A stretch of DNA of 64,000 nt from UBA4951 sp963652335 (GTDB taxonomy: Bacteria > Bacillota_I > Bacilli_A > RFN20 > CAG-826), in NCBI GenBank assembly GCA_963652335.1, contig CAVJSS010000001.1, positions 128,117 to 192,116 on the forward strand, in the 5' to 3' direction. Below the pieces are notes generated by a model. It ran no database searches. It saw only the letters and a list, made by a program, of their open reading frames with translations, and was not told where the DNA came from. Each line of letters begins with the position of its first letter. Position 1 is the first letter of the stretch. Made by a program: the position numbers and the translations under genes. Shown piece by piece: positions 36,305 to 45,986 of this stretch.

Positions 36305-36502
36305 TTAGTCGGCTTTCTTAGCGTCACGGTTTAAGGAACGCCAAGCACGGGAGCTCATGCGGACCTCGACAACCTTGCCATTGATGTTAACTTTGTGTTT
36401 CTGAAGGTTAACGCCCCAAGTGCGACGAGTCGCACGGACGCTGTGGCTGCGGTTGTTACCGCTCATAGGACCTTTTCCACTGATTGGGCAAACTCTTGAC
36501 AT
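36305..36502 (-). CDS. rpmB: 50S ribosomal protein L28
   Basis: A 65-residue ribosomal protein. 'CPISGKGPMSGNNRSHSVRATRR' type sequence and 'VRMSSRAWRSL' are characteristic of L28, with the cysteine retained near residue 5. ATG 36502 follows GAGGT; the longer in-frame start at 36568 lies within the promoter. It is monocistronic, with its own promoter and terminator, and is opposite in strand to the priA-rpe block, as in Bacillus. Confidence 0.96.
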   Translation of the reverse strand: MSRVCPISGKGPMSGNNRSHSVRATRRTWGVNLQKHKVNINGKVVEVRMSSRAWRSLNRDAKKAD

Positions 36503-36539
36503 GTCTTTTACCTCGTAGTTCGCGTAAAACGCGATATGA

Positions 36540-36568
36540 AATATACCACAAGAGCCAAATAGCCGCAA
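36540..36568 (-). promoter_or_regulatory. SigA-type promoter of rpmB
   Basis: On the minus strand TTGCGG (36563-36568), 17 bases, and TATATT (36540-36545) preceded by TGG give a good extended -10 promoter. The start codon is about 38 bases past the -10. Confidence 0.6.
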
Positions 36569-36623
36569 CCATTTTGTTAGGCTTTATCTTAACTCTTACT
36601 TTGTAAGTTGGATTTTCAACTGC

Positions 36624-36651
36624 TTTATAAAGGGCGAAAAAAGAGTATAGT
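36624..36651 (+). promoter_or_regulatory. Possible promoter of leuS
   Basis: TTTATA, a 16-base spacer and TATAGT (36646-36651) precede leuS by about 88 bases. The leader between them shows no T-box core and no long hairpin that I could find. Confidence 0.35.
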
Positions 36652-36739
36652 AGGTAAGTGCTTTCGTTAACGAAAAGACCTTCTTTGAATCGATTACGAC
36701 AATTCAAGGGAGAACCGATAACTTTTGAGAGGTATTCCT

Positions 36740-39142
36740 ATGAGCTATGACCCAAATCAAATAGAGCCGAAATGGAGAAAATTTTGGGCTGATAACAAAA
36801 CTTTTTATTGTGACACGCATGATTTCTCCAAGCCAAAATATTATGTTTTGGACATGTTCCCGTTCCCTTCCGCGCAAGGCTTGCACGTTGGGCATCCTGA
36901 GGGATATACGGCTACCGACATCGTCGCTAGGATGAAAAGGATGCAAGGCTATAACGTTTTGCATCCGATGGGTTGGGACGCTTTCGGATTGCCGGCTGAG
37001 CAATTCGCCATAAAAAACAATGTCCATCCAGAAGAATTCACCAGGAAGAACATCGACAATTTCCGCAATCAGATCCAAATGCTAGGAATGTCATACGATT
37101 GGGACAAGGAAATTGCCACCATCGATCCTGATTATTACAAATGGACACAATGGATCTTCGTTAAGATGTTCGAACACGATTTGGCTTATGTTGCCGACAT
37201 ACCCGTCAATTTCTGCCCTGAATTAGGAACCGTTTTGGCAAACGAAGAAGTAATCAACGGTTTCTCCGAACGTGGCCATTTCCCTGTAATCCGCATGCCA
37301 ATGAGGCAATGGATTCTTAAAATAACCGCCTATGCCGATCGTCTCGAAAAAGATCTCGACGGATTGAATTGGCCAAAAGGCACATTGGATATGCAACGCA
37401 ACTGGATCGGTCGCTCAAGCGGCGTCCAAATAACTTTCAAAATGGAAAAATCGGACGATACTTTTGATGTCTTTACCACTAGAGTCGATACGTTGCATGG
37501 CTGCACATATTGCTGCTTGGCGCCAGAACATCCTTTAGTCAAGAAATTGGTAACGCCTGCCCAAAAAGAAGCGGTAGCCGCTTATATAAAAGCTACACAA
37601 GCTAAATCCGACATGGATAGAACAACCCTTGAAAAGGAAAAAACCGGCGTCTATTTAGGCGTTAACGCCATCAATCCAATCGATGGAAGAATCATTCCTG
37701 TTTATGTCGCTGATTATGTCCTTGGCTCTTATGGAACGGGTGCCGTTATGGCAGTCCCAGCCCACGATGAAAGAGATTATGCCTTCGCTAAAAAACACAG
37801 CCTTCCGATGATTCAGGTTTTGGAAGGCGATATATCGACTGAAGCGATGGTGGGCGATGGGAAACATATCAATTCAAAAGAAGCAAACGGATTGAACATC
37901 GCCGAAGCAAAGGCCGCTATCGCTAAAATTTTGGAAGAAAAAGGAGTCGGCAAGGTCGTCATCAACTATAAACTTCGCGACTGGACATTCTCTAGGCAAC
38001 GCTATTGGGGAGAACCGATTCCTACTTTCCAAACCGAAGACGGGACGGAACACGCCTTATCCGAAGATGAACTGCCATTGGTTTTGCCTATCATGGAAGA
38101 CTATCGTCCAAGCAAAGACGGCAAGCCTCCTCTTTCTCGCGCACCTAAAGATTGGCTAAATTTCGAATACGATGGCCAAAAAGCCCAAAGAGAAACCAAT
38201 ACGATGCCGCAATGGGCTGGCTCTTCTTGGTATTACCTTCGCTACATCGATCCGAAAAACCCAAACGCCATCGGCGATCCGGAATTATTGAAACATTGGC
38301 TTCCTGTCGATTTATACATCGGCGGTCAAGAACATGCCGTTTTGCATCTTTTATATGCCAGATTCTGGCATAAATTCCTTAAAGATATCGGTGTCGTTGA
38401 TTGCGATGAGCCTTTTGCCCGTTTGTATCACCAAGGTATGATTTTGGGCGAAGACAACGAAAAGATGTCCAAATCCCGCGGCAACGTCGTCAATCCAGAT
38501 GCGGTCGTAAAGGAATATGGGGCAGATTCGCTTCGTTTGTTCGAAATGTTCGCCGGACCTTTGGCTGATGCCAAGCCTTGGAATACGACTGGCATAAACG
38601 GAGCCCGTCGCTTCATAGAAAGAGTCTATCGTTTGGTTGATGAAGAGGAAAACGTCAAAAAGATCGTCGATGATGATAACGGGTCCTTAAAATATTCATA
38701 TAATCAATTGGTCAAAAAATGCAGCGAGGATTATGAGGCTTTGGCCTTCAACACAGCCATTTCCCAAATGATGGTCTTCGTCAACGACTGCTACAAAGCC
38801 AAAGAAATCTATCGTCCTTATTTGGAAAATTTCATCAAGATGTTCTCTTGCGTTTGCCCATTCGTCGGCGAAGAGATTTGGCGGAAATTGGGACATAACG
38901 ATTCCATTGCCTATAGCGAGTGGCCAAAATACGATCCTTCCGCTTTGGTACTTCCGACCATCAAGTTGGCGGTTGCCGTGAATGGAAAGACAAGATCCAT
39001 CATCGAAGTCGATTCATCCGCTTCGGAAGATCAAATCAAAGAAAAAGCCTTAAAGGACGAAAAAATAGCTTCCTTCATCGGAAATAGCCCGATCAAGAAA
39101 ACGATCGTCGTCAAAGGCCGCATGATCAACTTCGTTATCTGA
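36740..39142 (+). CDS. leuS: Leucyl-tRNA synthetase
   Basis: An 800-residue class I synthetase. The HIGH motif is 'HVGHPEG', and KMSKS occurs in 'NEKMSKSRGN'. The CP1 editing domain is present, with 'TTRVDTLHG' and 'GTGAVMAVPAHDERDYAFA', and the anticodon-binding and C-terminal domains are complete. ATG 36740 follows GAGAGG; the in-frame ATG at 36725 overlaps that site. Its 3' end overlaps the convergent membrane-protein gene by eight bases. Confidence 0.98.
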   Translation: MSYDPNQIEPKWRKFWADNKTFYCDTHDFSKPKYYVLDMFPFPSAQGLHVGHPEGYTATDIVARMKRMQGYNVLHPMGWDAFGLPAEQFAIKNNVHPEEFTRKNIDNFRNQIQMLGMSYDWDKEIATIDPDYYKWTQWIFVKMFEHDLAYVADIPVNFCPELGTVLANEEVINGFSERGHFPVIRMPMRQWILKITAYADRLEKDLDGLNWPKGTLDMQRNWIGRSSGVQITFKMEKSDDTFDVFTTRVDTLHGCTYCCLAPEHPLVKKLVTPAQKEAVAAYIKATQAKSDMDRTTLEKEKTGVYLGVNAINPIDGRIIPVYVADYVLGSYGTGAVMAVPAHDERDYAFAKKHSLPMIQVLEGDISTEAMVGDGKHINSKEANGLNIAEAKAAIAKILEEKGVGKVVINYKLRDWTFSRQRYWGEPIPTFQTEDGTEHALSEDELPLVLPIMEDYRPSKDGKPPLSRAPKDWLNFEYDGQKAQRETNTMPQWAGSSWYYLRYIDPKNPNAIGDPELLKHWLPVDLYIGGQEHAVLHLLYARFWHKFLKDIGVVDCDEPFARLYHQGMILGEDNEKMSKSRGNVVNPDAVVKEYGADSLRLFEMFAGPLADAKPWNTTGINGARRFIERVYRLVDEEENVKKIVDDDNGSLKYSYNQLVKKCSEDYEALAFNTAISQMMVFVNDCYKAKEIYRPYLENFIKMFSCVCPFVGEEIWRKLGHNDSIAYSEWPKYDPSALVLPTIKLAVAVNGKTRSIIEVDSSASEDQIKEKALKDEKIASFIGNSPIKKTIVVKGRMINFVI

Positions 39143-39557
39143 CTTGCTTTTGAAGCAAGATGGCCGTTTCCTTATCTTTCGGTAGGAAAACGGCTATTTT
39201 TGATTGTTCAGGGAATTTTTCCCATAGTTTTTTCGGATACAAGCCAAGCAAAGGAACGTGCTTTTGATTCCTTTTTATATAAGGCGCATTGGTTTCTGCT
39301 TCATAGAAGATTTGGGTTTTCAGAAAATCGCCTTCGCTTTTGACTTCCTTTTTGAAGTTCAGAATCAAAAGCTTATAAAGGTAATAGCAAGAAAAGAGAA
39401 AATAAAGAAAGCAAAGAATCAAAATAGCTAGATACCACGATAGCTCCTTTATGCATAGCAATGCAATCCAAAGGCCAATCAGACCCAAACAAAGCAATAA
39501 GAAAGAGATTCCCAATATCAAGAATTTTGCAAAACCATAGATTTTCGAATATGTCAT
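39135..39557 (-). CDS. Small membrane protein of unknown function
   Basis: A 140-residue protein with two hydrophobic helices (about 10-35 and 40-68) and a basic soluble C-terminal part that contains 'KHVPLLGLYPKKLWEKFPEQSKIAVFLP'-like sequence. That part suggests a small beta domain on the cytoplasmic side. I recognise no family. It overlaps the end of leuS on the other strand. Confidence 0.55.
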   Translation of the reverse strand: MTYSKIYGFAKFLILGISFLLLCLGLIGLWIALLCIKELSWYLAILILCFLYFLFSCYYLYKLLILNFKKEVKSEGDFLKTQIFYEAETNAPYIKRNQKHVPLLGLYPKKLWEKFPEQSKIAVFLPKDKETAILLQKQVR

Positions 39558-39659
39558 GGGCTAATGATACCTTTCCTATGGCTAATTTGATACCAAAGTA
39601 TATAATTTTACGTGCTCGGTACATGACAAAAGGCCATGACCGAAGCGGAGGCATACAGA

Positions 39660-40415
39660 ATGCTATTAACTATTGATGTTGGCAATACGCTGACCAAATT
39701 CGCCGTCTTTGATGGCGATGAGCTTGTATCGACCTTTAAGATCTATTCCGAAACGAATAAGTCCGAAGACGTTTATCGTCACGGTTTTTTGACGTTGTTG
39801 AAAGACTTGGATCCGAAAGGCGAAATCGACAAAGCCATAATCTGCAGCGTAGTTCCGGTCCTTACCCACGTTTGGGTATCGATTGCCAAAAAAACTTTGA
39901 AGGTAAGGCCTTTGATCGTTGGCCCAGGTCTTAAGTGTGGAATCCCAATCAAAGTGGATGAGCCGGGATCCGTCGGAACCGATCTTGTGGCCGACGCTTT
40001 GGGAGCTTTGGTCGAATTCGGGCCAAGCTGCCTTATTTGCGATATGGGAACCGCGACCAAATTCATCCTTTTGGACAAAGATGGCGCTTTCGGAGGCGTT
40101 GCCATCGCCCCTGGATTCGGAGTCTCGATGGATTCTTTGGTCAAAAAAGCCGCGGCATTGCCAGAAGTAAGCGGCATCGCCCCCAAGAAGGTCATTGGCA
40201 AAAATACCGCTGATTCGATGAATTCCGGAATTGTTTATGGTGCGGTTTTCGAAATCAAAGGCTTCGCTCAAGCCATTGAAAAAGAATGCGGTTATCCACT
40301 AAAAAAGATTTTAACCGGTGGATATGCTCAATTTGTCGCCAAGCATCTGCCTGAATTCGAATTGGATTCGGATTTGACCGTCAAGGGGATCAAGGAAATC
40401 GAGAAAAGGAACTAA
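39660..40415 (+). CDS. coaX: Type III pantothenate kinase
   Basis: A 251-residue kinase of the ASKHA fold for the first step of coenzyme A synthesis. 'IDVGNTLTKFAVF' is the phosphate-binding strand, 'GTDLVADALGA' the pantothenate-binding segment, 'CDMGTATKFIL' the second phosphate strand, and 'GIVYGAVFEI' follows. ATG 39660 follows GGAGG; the earlier in-frame ATG at 39636 lies before that site. The next gene, an ECF S component, would import the substrate. Confidence 0.96.
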   Translation: MLLTIDVGNTLTKFAVFDGDELVSTFKIYSETNKSEDVYRHGFLTLLKDLDPKGEIDKAIICSVVPVLTHVWVSIAKKTLKVRPLIVGPGLKCGIPIKVDEPGSVGTDLVADALGALVEFGPSCLICDMGTATKFILLDKDGAFGGVAIAPGFGVSMDSLVKKAAALPEVSGIAPKKVIGKNTADSMNSGIVYGAVFEIKGFAQAIEKECGYPLKKILTGGYAQFVAKHLPEFELDSDLTVKGIKEIEKRN

Positions 40416-40423
40416 AACACAAC

Positions 40424-41131
40424 ATGAACGCACTAAAAATCGTATTTTGGGTATTGCTTGCAGCCCTTTTGGTCGGAGTTTTCTATTTCTTGGCCAAAGT
40501 AAATGCCAAAAAGAGCGACCCAACCACTTCGAAAAAGAACATCATAGCCCAATTGACCAAGGACGCATTGTTCCTGGCTATCATTTTGATCATGGGTTTC
40601 GTCCCTCAAATGGGATATATAACAATCGCTCCAGGAGTATCTTTGACCCTCATGCATGTGCCAGTATTGATAGGATGCGCTTGCTTTGGCTGGAAAAGAG
40701 GATGGCTCTATGGCTTGTTTTTCGGTGCCACCAGCTGCATCCAAGCCCTTTCCAATCCTGTGGGATTCAACGCTTTCTTCATATATCCTTGGATATCCAT
40801 CCTTCCTCGTGTTATCTTTGGTTTGCTCGCCGGCCTTGTCTTCGATTTGCTAAAGAAGCTTCCGAAGGTCCTAAGAGGACGCCTAGGCATTGGCTTGGCA
40901 GGCTTCTTGATGACGATCATCCATACTGGATTGGTCTTCTTGGATCTTTTTATATTCTATCCAAGCGAGATCACCGCCATGTTCCATAGCACCTCGACTA
41001 TCGGAAATGGCTTGGTTGTGGGCTTTGCGGTAGCGATCTTGATAGGCGCTTTAGGCGAAGCTCTCTTAGGTGGGATCGTCACCGCTATTTTGGGACCGAT
41101 ATTGAAAAAACTAGGCGAAAGGAAGGAATAA
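40424..41131 (+). CDS. ECF transporter S component, probably for pantothenate
   Basis: A 235-residue membrane protein. A leading helix (about 6-25) is followed by a charged stretch, then the S-component core of six helices with 'ILIMGFVPQMGYITIAPGVS' and 'FGWKRGWLYGLFFGATS', features of the ECF substrate-capture family. It is eight bases after coaX, so pantothenate is the likely substrate; this rests on context rather than on a substrate-specific motif. The shared EcfAAT energising module is not in the window. Its stop shares a base with the start of the peptidase gene. Confidence 0.75.
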   Translation: MNALKIVFWVLLAALLVGVFYFLAKVNAKKSDPTTSKKNIIAQLTKDALFLAIILIMGFVPQMGYITIAPGVSLTLMHVPVLIGCACFGWKRGWLYGLFFGATSCIQALSNPVGFNAFFIYPWISILPRVIFGLLAGLVFDLLKKLPKVLRGRLGIGLAGFLMTIIHTGLVFLDLFIFYPSEITAMFHSTSTIGNGLVVGFAVAILIGALGEALLGGIVTAILGPILKKLGERKE

Positions 41132-42492
41132 TGCCAAATTTCAAGAAATTGACAAAACAATATCAGACAAACGCCTGCGTGGCGTTGCAACAATTCGTGA
41201 AAATCAACAGCGTCTATGACGCTTCTTCGATCGCTCATAATGCCCCCTTTGGGGCAGGGGTCAAAAAAGCTCTCGATTACGTTGCCAAATTAGGCAAAGA
41301 CATGGGCTTTAAAGTCGATAAGTGCGACGGATATTGCACCGAATTGACCGTCGGGGACGAAGGACCGATCATCGGGATTTACGCCCACTCTGACGTAGTT
41401 CCGGTCTCTGGCAAATGGGATTTGCCTCCGTTTTCCGGCCAATTGAAAGACGGTCGTATTTGGGGTCGCGGCTCAATCGATGACAAAGGACCTCTTATCG
41501 CTTCTTTATATGCTATCAAAGCATTGAAGGATGCTGGGCTTATAAGAGAATATAGAGTCCGTTTGGTTTCCGGCGGAGACGAAGAAAGAGGCTCATCCTG
41601 CTTGGAATATTATTTTCATCATCTTAAAAAAGAACAAGCGGTCTATGGATTCACCCCAGATGCCGATTTCCCTTTGATATATGGGGAGAAGGCAATCAGG
41701 CGCTACAACTTATCGTTTACCGGCCAATTGGGGCCAATAATCGCCGTGGAAGGCGGAGTCGTTGCCAACGCCGTTTGCGACAAAATCGTGGTCACGATGA
41801 AAAAAGACCCAAAATTCCTCTCTCTTTTGAAAGAAAAGAAAATCGATGTCGACATCTCTGAAGCTGGCGATGTTTCCATCTTGGCTTTCAAAGGGAAATC
41901 AGCCCATGGATCGACTCCGGCAGAAGGCATCAACGCCGCTGGAACAGCCTTTTCTTTGATCGGCGATTTCTACCATTTGGAAAGCCTTTCGAAATTTGCG
42001 AAAGCCATCTCGTCCCCTGATGGAAAAGTTTGGGGAGGATATTCCCATTCCAAAGAATTGCTGGATGCCACTTATAATTATGGAATTGTCAAATACGACG
42101 GAAACAAGCTTACTTCCACTTTGGATTTCCGCTTTGGCGAAGAAGCCGATCCTGATCAACTGATTGGCAATCTTTCTAAATACGTCGGCCTTGAAGCCCA
42201 ATTGGTGTCTGACACTGAAGCTTTGTTATTCGATACCAAATCCACTTTGGTTTCGACATTGATGAAATCGTATAAGAGACAAACCATGCAATTCTTTGCC
42301 AAACCCTTCACGATTGGCGGAGGGACGTATGCCAAAGAATGCAAAAATACCGTCGCTTTCGGAGCCGTCTTCGAAGGCCACCCAGGCAACATGCATTCCC
42401 CTAATGAATACATCTACCTCGAAGACTTCAACAAATGCATGGCGATCTATGCCGATGCGATCTATTCCTTGGGAAAGGCCGCCAAAAAATGA
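41131..42492 (+). CDS. pepV: M20 family dipeptidase (PepV-like)
   Basis: A 453-residue dizinc peptidase that splits dipeptides. Metal and catalytic residues lie in 'YAHSDVVP', 'GRGSIDDKGP', 'SGGDEERGSS' (Glu base and ligand), 'TPDADFPLIYGEKA' and near the C-terminus 'GGTYAKE', all in PepV-type spacing. The lid domain lies at about 185-300 with 'GKSAHGSTPAEGINA'. Its stop overlaps trmB. Confidence 0.93.
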   Translation: MPNFKKLTKQYQTNACVALQQFVKINSVYDASSIAHNAPFGAGVKKALDYVAKLGKDMGFKVDKCDGYCTELTVGDEGPIIGIYAHSDVVPVSGKWDLPPFSGQLKDGRIWGRGSIDDKGPLIASLYAIKALKDAGLIREYRVRLVSGGDEERGSSCLEYYFHHLKKEQAVYGFTPDADFPLIYGEKAIRRYNLSFTGQLGPIIAVEGGVVANAVCDKIVVTMKKDPKFLSLLKEKKIDVDISEAGDVSILAFKGKSAHGSTPAEGINAAGTAFSLIGDFYHLESLSKFAKAISSPDGKVWGGYSHSKELLDATYNYGIVKYDGNKLTSTLDFRFGEEADPDQLIGNLSKYVGLEAQLVSDTEALLFDTKSTLVSTLMKSYKRQTMQFFAKPFTIGGGTYAKECKNTVAFGAVFEGHPGNMHSPNEYIYLEDFNKCMAIYADAIYSLGKAAKK

Positions 42493-43097
42493 GAGGCCGT
42501 TTCAAGCCTTGGGCTAAGCCTTATTTGGAAGAACACAAAGAACTTGTTTGTTTCGACGCTAAATCAATAGACGCTTCGTTGCCTTTGGATTTGGAAATCG
42601 GCGCGGGAAAAGGCGATTTCGCCGTCTCCTATTGCCTCGTCAATCCAAACCGTTATCTTATTTCCTTGGAGAGAGACATTTCAATCGCCGGATTGTTCGC
42701 TAAAAAAGCGGTGGAAGCAAAGATAGAAAACCTTTCCATCATCCCTTTGGATTTCGATAAGGCTTACGAAGATTTGAGCCATTTCCGTTTCGATAAGATA
42801 TTCATGAATTTTTCCGACCCTTGGCCGAAAAAGAAACATGAAAAGAGGAGACTTACCTTCGCCCCTCGCTTGTTTAAGATTGCTTCTTTGCTAAACGAGG
42901 ATGGGAAAATCGTCATCAAGACCGATAACGATCTCTTTTACGAATTCAGCAAAGAACAGATAGCGATTGCCGAAATGCGTATCATCGAAGATCAACCATA
43001 TTATAATGAATTGGCCCAAAACGATTTCATGACGGAATATGAAAGAAATTTCCGAAACGAAGGGAAATCGATCCATAGGCTGATCGTCTCTAAATAA
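42489..43097 (+). CDS. trmB: tRNA (guanine-N7)-methyltransferase
   Basis: A 202-residue enzyme that methylates G46 of tRNA. The AdoMet site 'LEIGAGKGDFAV' and the later 'FMNFSDPWPKKKHEKRRL' signature, with the catalytic Asp, are complete. ATG 42489 overlaps the pepV stop; an in-frame ATG at 42435 lies inside pepV. It is followed after 12 bases by the ytpR-like gene, the same pairing as ytmQ and ytpR in Bacillus. Confidence 0.97.
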   Translation: MRGRFKPWAKPYLEEHKELVCFDAKSIDASLPLDLEIGAGKGDFAVSYCLVNPNRYLISLERDISIAGLFAKKAVEAKIENLSIIPLDFDKAYEDLSHFRFDKIFMNFSDPWPKKKHEKRRLTFAPRLFKIASLLNEDGKIVIKTDNDLFYEFSKEQIAIAEMRIIEDQPYYNELAQNDFMTEYERNFRNEGKSIHRLIVSK

Positions 43098-43109
43098 GGA
43101 GGAAGGAAT

Positions 43110-43706
43110 ATGTATCGTTTCTTCTATAATCACGATGCATGCGGAGATATCTTGTTTTTGGTTTTAAGCCCAACAGATAAAGCCGACCATATAATCAAAA
43201 AAGGCAACGTCGCAGCATTATACAAAGGAGACAAACTGATTGGCGTCAATTTTTTCGATATTGGAAAAGTCATTAAAATCCACGCTAAAGGAATGATAAG
43301 GACTCCAGGGCAGCCGATGCTTGATTGCGTCAATTCCATGCTTTCCAACGCTTCGCTTTCGACCTTGGAGCCGTTGAAAGACACTGGATACAGAGTGATG
43401 CAAATAAAGGCCTTGGAAGAGCATCCTATCGATCAGAAAGCTTTTATAGTCACTTTGACCGATGGAACGAACACATTCCATTCCGTCTATCGCGATCCTT
43501 CTTTGAAAACGGAAGACAAAGTCGTCGTGGCCACCCCTGGATGCATAGCATATGATGGAACGTTGATTGAAAAAGCTATCGAAAAGAACATTCCTATCGA
43601 TGTAAGGATATGCAGCGAAAAGGAACTTAAGATTTCCGATGATGATAGCAAAGCCTTCAAAGCCAAAGAAGAAAGAGTCGGTTCCGACTTCTTTTTAGGA
43701 GAATGA
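43110..43706 (+). CDS. ytpR: YtpR family tRNA-binding-domain protein
   Basis: A 198-residue protein with an N-terminal DUF4479-like part ('DILFLVLSPTD') and a C-terminal EMAP/tRNA-binding OB domain ending 'DKVVVATPGCIAYDGTLI', as in Bacillus YtpR. The usual OB-fold stretch before it ('C.A.N...G') is altered to 'VYRDPSLKTED', so RNA binding could be weak. AGGAGG precedes the ATG. Its role is not established, though the domain also occurs in PheRS beta and in Arc1-like factors. The next gene begins three bases after its stop. Confidence 0.82.
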   Translation: MYRFFYNHDACGDILFLVLSPTDKADHIIKKGNVAALYKGDKLIGVNFFDIGKVIKIHAKGMIRTPGQPMLDCVNSMLSNASLSTLEPLKDTGYRVMQIKALEEHPIDQKAFIVTLTDGTNTFHSVYRDPSLKTEDKVVVATPGCIAYDGTLIEKAIEKNIPIDVRICSEKELKISDDDSKAFKAKEERVGSDFFLGE

Positions 43707-43709
43707 AAC

Positions 43710-44810
43710 ATGGAACATGAAATCCATTTGAAAGAGGAAGGGAAACTTTCCCGTTTGACCAACAAAACCTTCCAATTCGACAAAAGGATCGGAGAAGGAT
43801 ATTTCTCCGCGAATTATTTCCTTAAATCAAGGAAGATCGCTGACGAATGCTTATCCGGACATATCGTCAAATGCCAATGGTTCCAACGCCGCGACAATGC
43901 CACTTTATGCGGAATCGACGAATCCATCGCGATTTTGCATACCTTTGCCAGAAATCCAGAAGACCTCGTCATCGAAGCCCTCGATGACGGCGATATCATA
44001 AATTATGGCGAACCGGTTTTGAAAGTGACTGGACGATATGAAGACTTCGGATTTTTGGAATCCATCATCGATGGAATCTTAGCTAGGCGTTCCAGCGTCG
44101 CCACCAACGTCGCCGAAGTCGTCAAAGCCTTAAGAGGAACGAATTGTTTTTCTATGGCGGATCGCCAAGACGATTATCTAACTCAACACGGAGATGGATA
44201 TGCCACCTATGTCGCCGGAATCAAGAAATTCTCGACCGACGCCCAAGGCGAATGGGTTGACGTCAAAGGCATGGGCACCATGCCACACGCCCTCATCGCT
44301 TTAAGCGGTGGTTCCATCGAAAAAGCGGCCCGTTTGTATCATGAAACCTTTCCAAACGAAAAAGTCACCGCTTTGATCGATTACAATAACGACGTGGTCA
44401 CAGACACAATCAAATTGGCCAAAGCCATAGGCCATGGCTTAGGCGCTGTTCGCGTTGACACTTCCAAATCCTTGATTGACCACTATTTTGATGATAAGGA
44501 TACCTCTGGCTTTGATCCCCACGGAGTCTGCAAGCAATTGATTTACGCCTTAAGAAAAGCATTGGATGAAGAAGGCTTTGATTGGGTCAAAATCATAGTC
44601 TCTTCAGGCTTTACGGCCGAAAAGATCGACGAATGGACCAAAGAAGGCGTTCCGGTGGACACTTATGGGGTTGGGACATCCTTAGTCAACAACACGACTG
44701 TCGGTTTCACCGGAGACTTGGTTGAATTGGATGGGAAGCCACAAGCCAAAGAAGGAAGACATGACGTTCCAAGCGATAGATTGAAACTTGTGCCATACCC
44801 GATCGCTTAA
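43710..44810 (+). CDS. pncB: Nicotinate phosphoribosyltransferase
   Basis: A 366-residue enzyme that makes nicotinate mononucleotide from nicotinate and PRPP for NAD salvage. 'FQFDKRIGEGYFSANYFLK' and 'VDVKGMGTMPHALIAL' with the catalytic histidine, 'ALIDYNNDVV' and 'YGVGTSLVNN' are typical of the shorter Firmicutes form. It is the last gene of the coaX-to-pncB run, which joins CoA and NAD supply, and is followed by a terminator. Confidence 0.93.
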   Translation: MEHEIHLKEEGKLSRLTNKTFQFDKRIGEGYFSANYFLKSRKIADECLSGHIVKCQWFQRRDNATLCGIDESIAILHTFARNPEDLVIEALDDGDIINYGEPVLKVTGRYEDFGFLESIIDGILARRSSVATNVAEVVKALRGTNCFSMADRQDDYLTQHGDGYATYVAGIKKFSTDAQGEWVDVKGMGTMPHALIALSGGSIEKAARLYHETFPNEKVTALIDYNNDVVTDTIKLAKAIGHGLGAVRVDTSKSLIDHYFDDKDTSGFDPHGVCKQLIYALRKALDEEGFDWVKIIVSSGFTAEKIDEWTKEGVPVDTYGVGTSLVNNTTVGFTGDLVELDGKPQAKEGRHDVPSDRLKLVPYPIA

Positions 44811-44829
44811 GGATAAATCGACGGATTTT

Positions 44830-44862
44830 AAGCATCGCAATCATAAGCGGTGCTTTCTTTTT
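44830..44862 (+). terminator. Rho-independent terminator after pncB
   Basis: Stem AAGCATCGC/GCGGTGCTT (44830-44838, 44847-44855; one G-T pair), 8-base loop, then a T-rich tail. Confidence 0.8.
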
Positions 44863-44928
44863 ACACGGTTTTCATTGATTTTCAGCAACGCTAGGCGTAG
44901 TCTCTTATACTCTTATGAAAGGGGTTTT

Positions 44929-45930
44929 ATGAACAATTTGAAAGATCGAGTCACGATATACCAAGTGGCCCAAGCCGCCAACGTCTCCCTAGCTACGGTC
45001 TCACGCGTCATCAACAAAAAAGGCAACGTGACGGAAGAAACCAGAAAAAGAGTAGAAGAAACCATTGCGAAATTAGGGTACAAACCATCCGCTTTGGCTC
45101 AAGCCCTGGCTACCAATAAATCGACTACCATCGGCATAATCATCCCATCCGTCAATTACGTTTATATTTCAAATTTGCTTACTGGATTGACCGAAATAGC
45201 CAAGGAACTGGGCTTTATCGTGACATTGTTCACTACTTCCCGTTCAAGGGAAGAAACTTTAGCCACAATCGAAAGGGTCATCACTTCCCATGTCGATGGG
45301 GCAATCATCTTTGACGACGAATTGGATTATCGCGATATCGAAACCATCAATTCCTATCACGTCCCAACGATTGTCATAAATTCCCATATGACAGGCGAAC
45401 AAGCTGGGTCATTAGCCTTCAATTATGATGAAATATTGCTCAAATTGATCAAGGAATATTATCAAAAAGGAAACAATGTGGCCCCGACCTTCTTGCATGT
45501 CCATAATGGTGGCCGTTTGGTTTCGAAATGTGAGAAATCCTTTGTCAGATATCATGAAGAAAGGGATCTTCCGTTCAATATCATCAATTGCGACGATTCA
45601 TACACTAGGACATATGGAGATTTCAAAGAATATTTCAAATCGCATAAGAAAGGGACGTTTGTGTGCAACCGCGATTCAATCGCCGCAGCGATCCTCAATG
45701 CCGCGACCGAAGCCGGATTATCCATCCCTAACGACGTCCAAGTCCTTTCCATCGTTGGCGGCAAGTATGCCCATATAGTCAAACCGTATCTTTCCGCAAT
45801 TTACATCAATATGCAGGAAGTCGGACGCAGAGCGATGTATATGCTTGATGATTTGATCAAAGGACAGTTGATCCAAAAGACATATACTTTCGAAGGCAAA
45901 TATGAAAAGAGGGATTCGACCTTGTTCTAA
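44929..45930 (+). CDS. LacI/GalR family transcriptional regulator
   Basis: A 333-residue repressor. The helix-turn-helix and hinge are at the N-terminus ('TIYQVAQAANVSLATVSRVIN' spans the two helices, about 9-29, followed by 'LGYKPSALAQALAT'). The rest is a periplasmic-binding-like sensor domain from about residue 66. The ligand cannot be told. ATG 44929 follows AAAGGGG; a longer frame from 44788 runs through the pncB end and its terminator. No sugar-transport genes are adjacent, so it may be a global regulator such as a CcpA relative, but that is uncertain. Confidence 0.9.
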   Translation: MNNLKDRVTIYQVAQAANVSLATVSRVINKKGNVTEETRKRVEETIAKLGYKPSALAQALATNKSTTIGIIIPSVNYVYISNLLTGLTEIAKELGFIVTLFTTSRSREETLATIERVITSHVDGAIIFDDELDYRDIETINSYHVPTIVINSHMTGEQAGSLAFNYDEILLKLIKEYYQKGNNVAPTFLHVHNGGRLVSKCEKSFVRYHEERDLPFNIINCDDSYTRTYGDFKEYFKSHKKGTFVCNRDSIAAAILNAATEAGLSIPNDVQVLSIVGGKYAHIVKPYLSAIYINMQEVGRRAMYMLDDLIKGQLIQKTYTFEGKYEKRDSTLF

Positions 45931-45986
45931 ATAATGATTGCTTTATATCTTTATGGTGGCAAAATACACCCCCGAGGAGATTTTTT

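Noticed and set aside
36600..36739. T-box riboswitch before leuS
   Set aside because: A stretch reading AAGGGAGAACCG near 36707 recalls the T-box core, but the tRNA-end-binding TGG is missing and no specifier stem was found.
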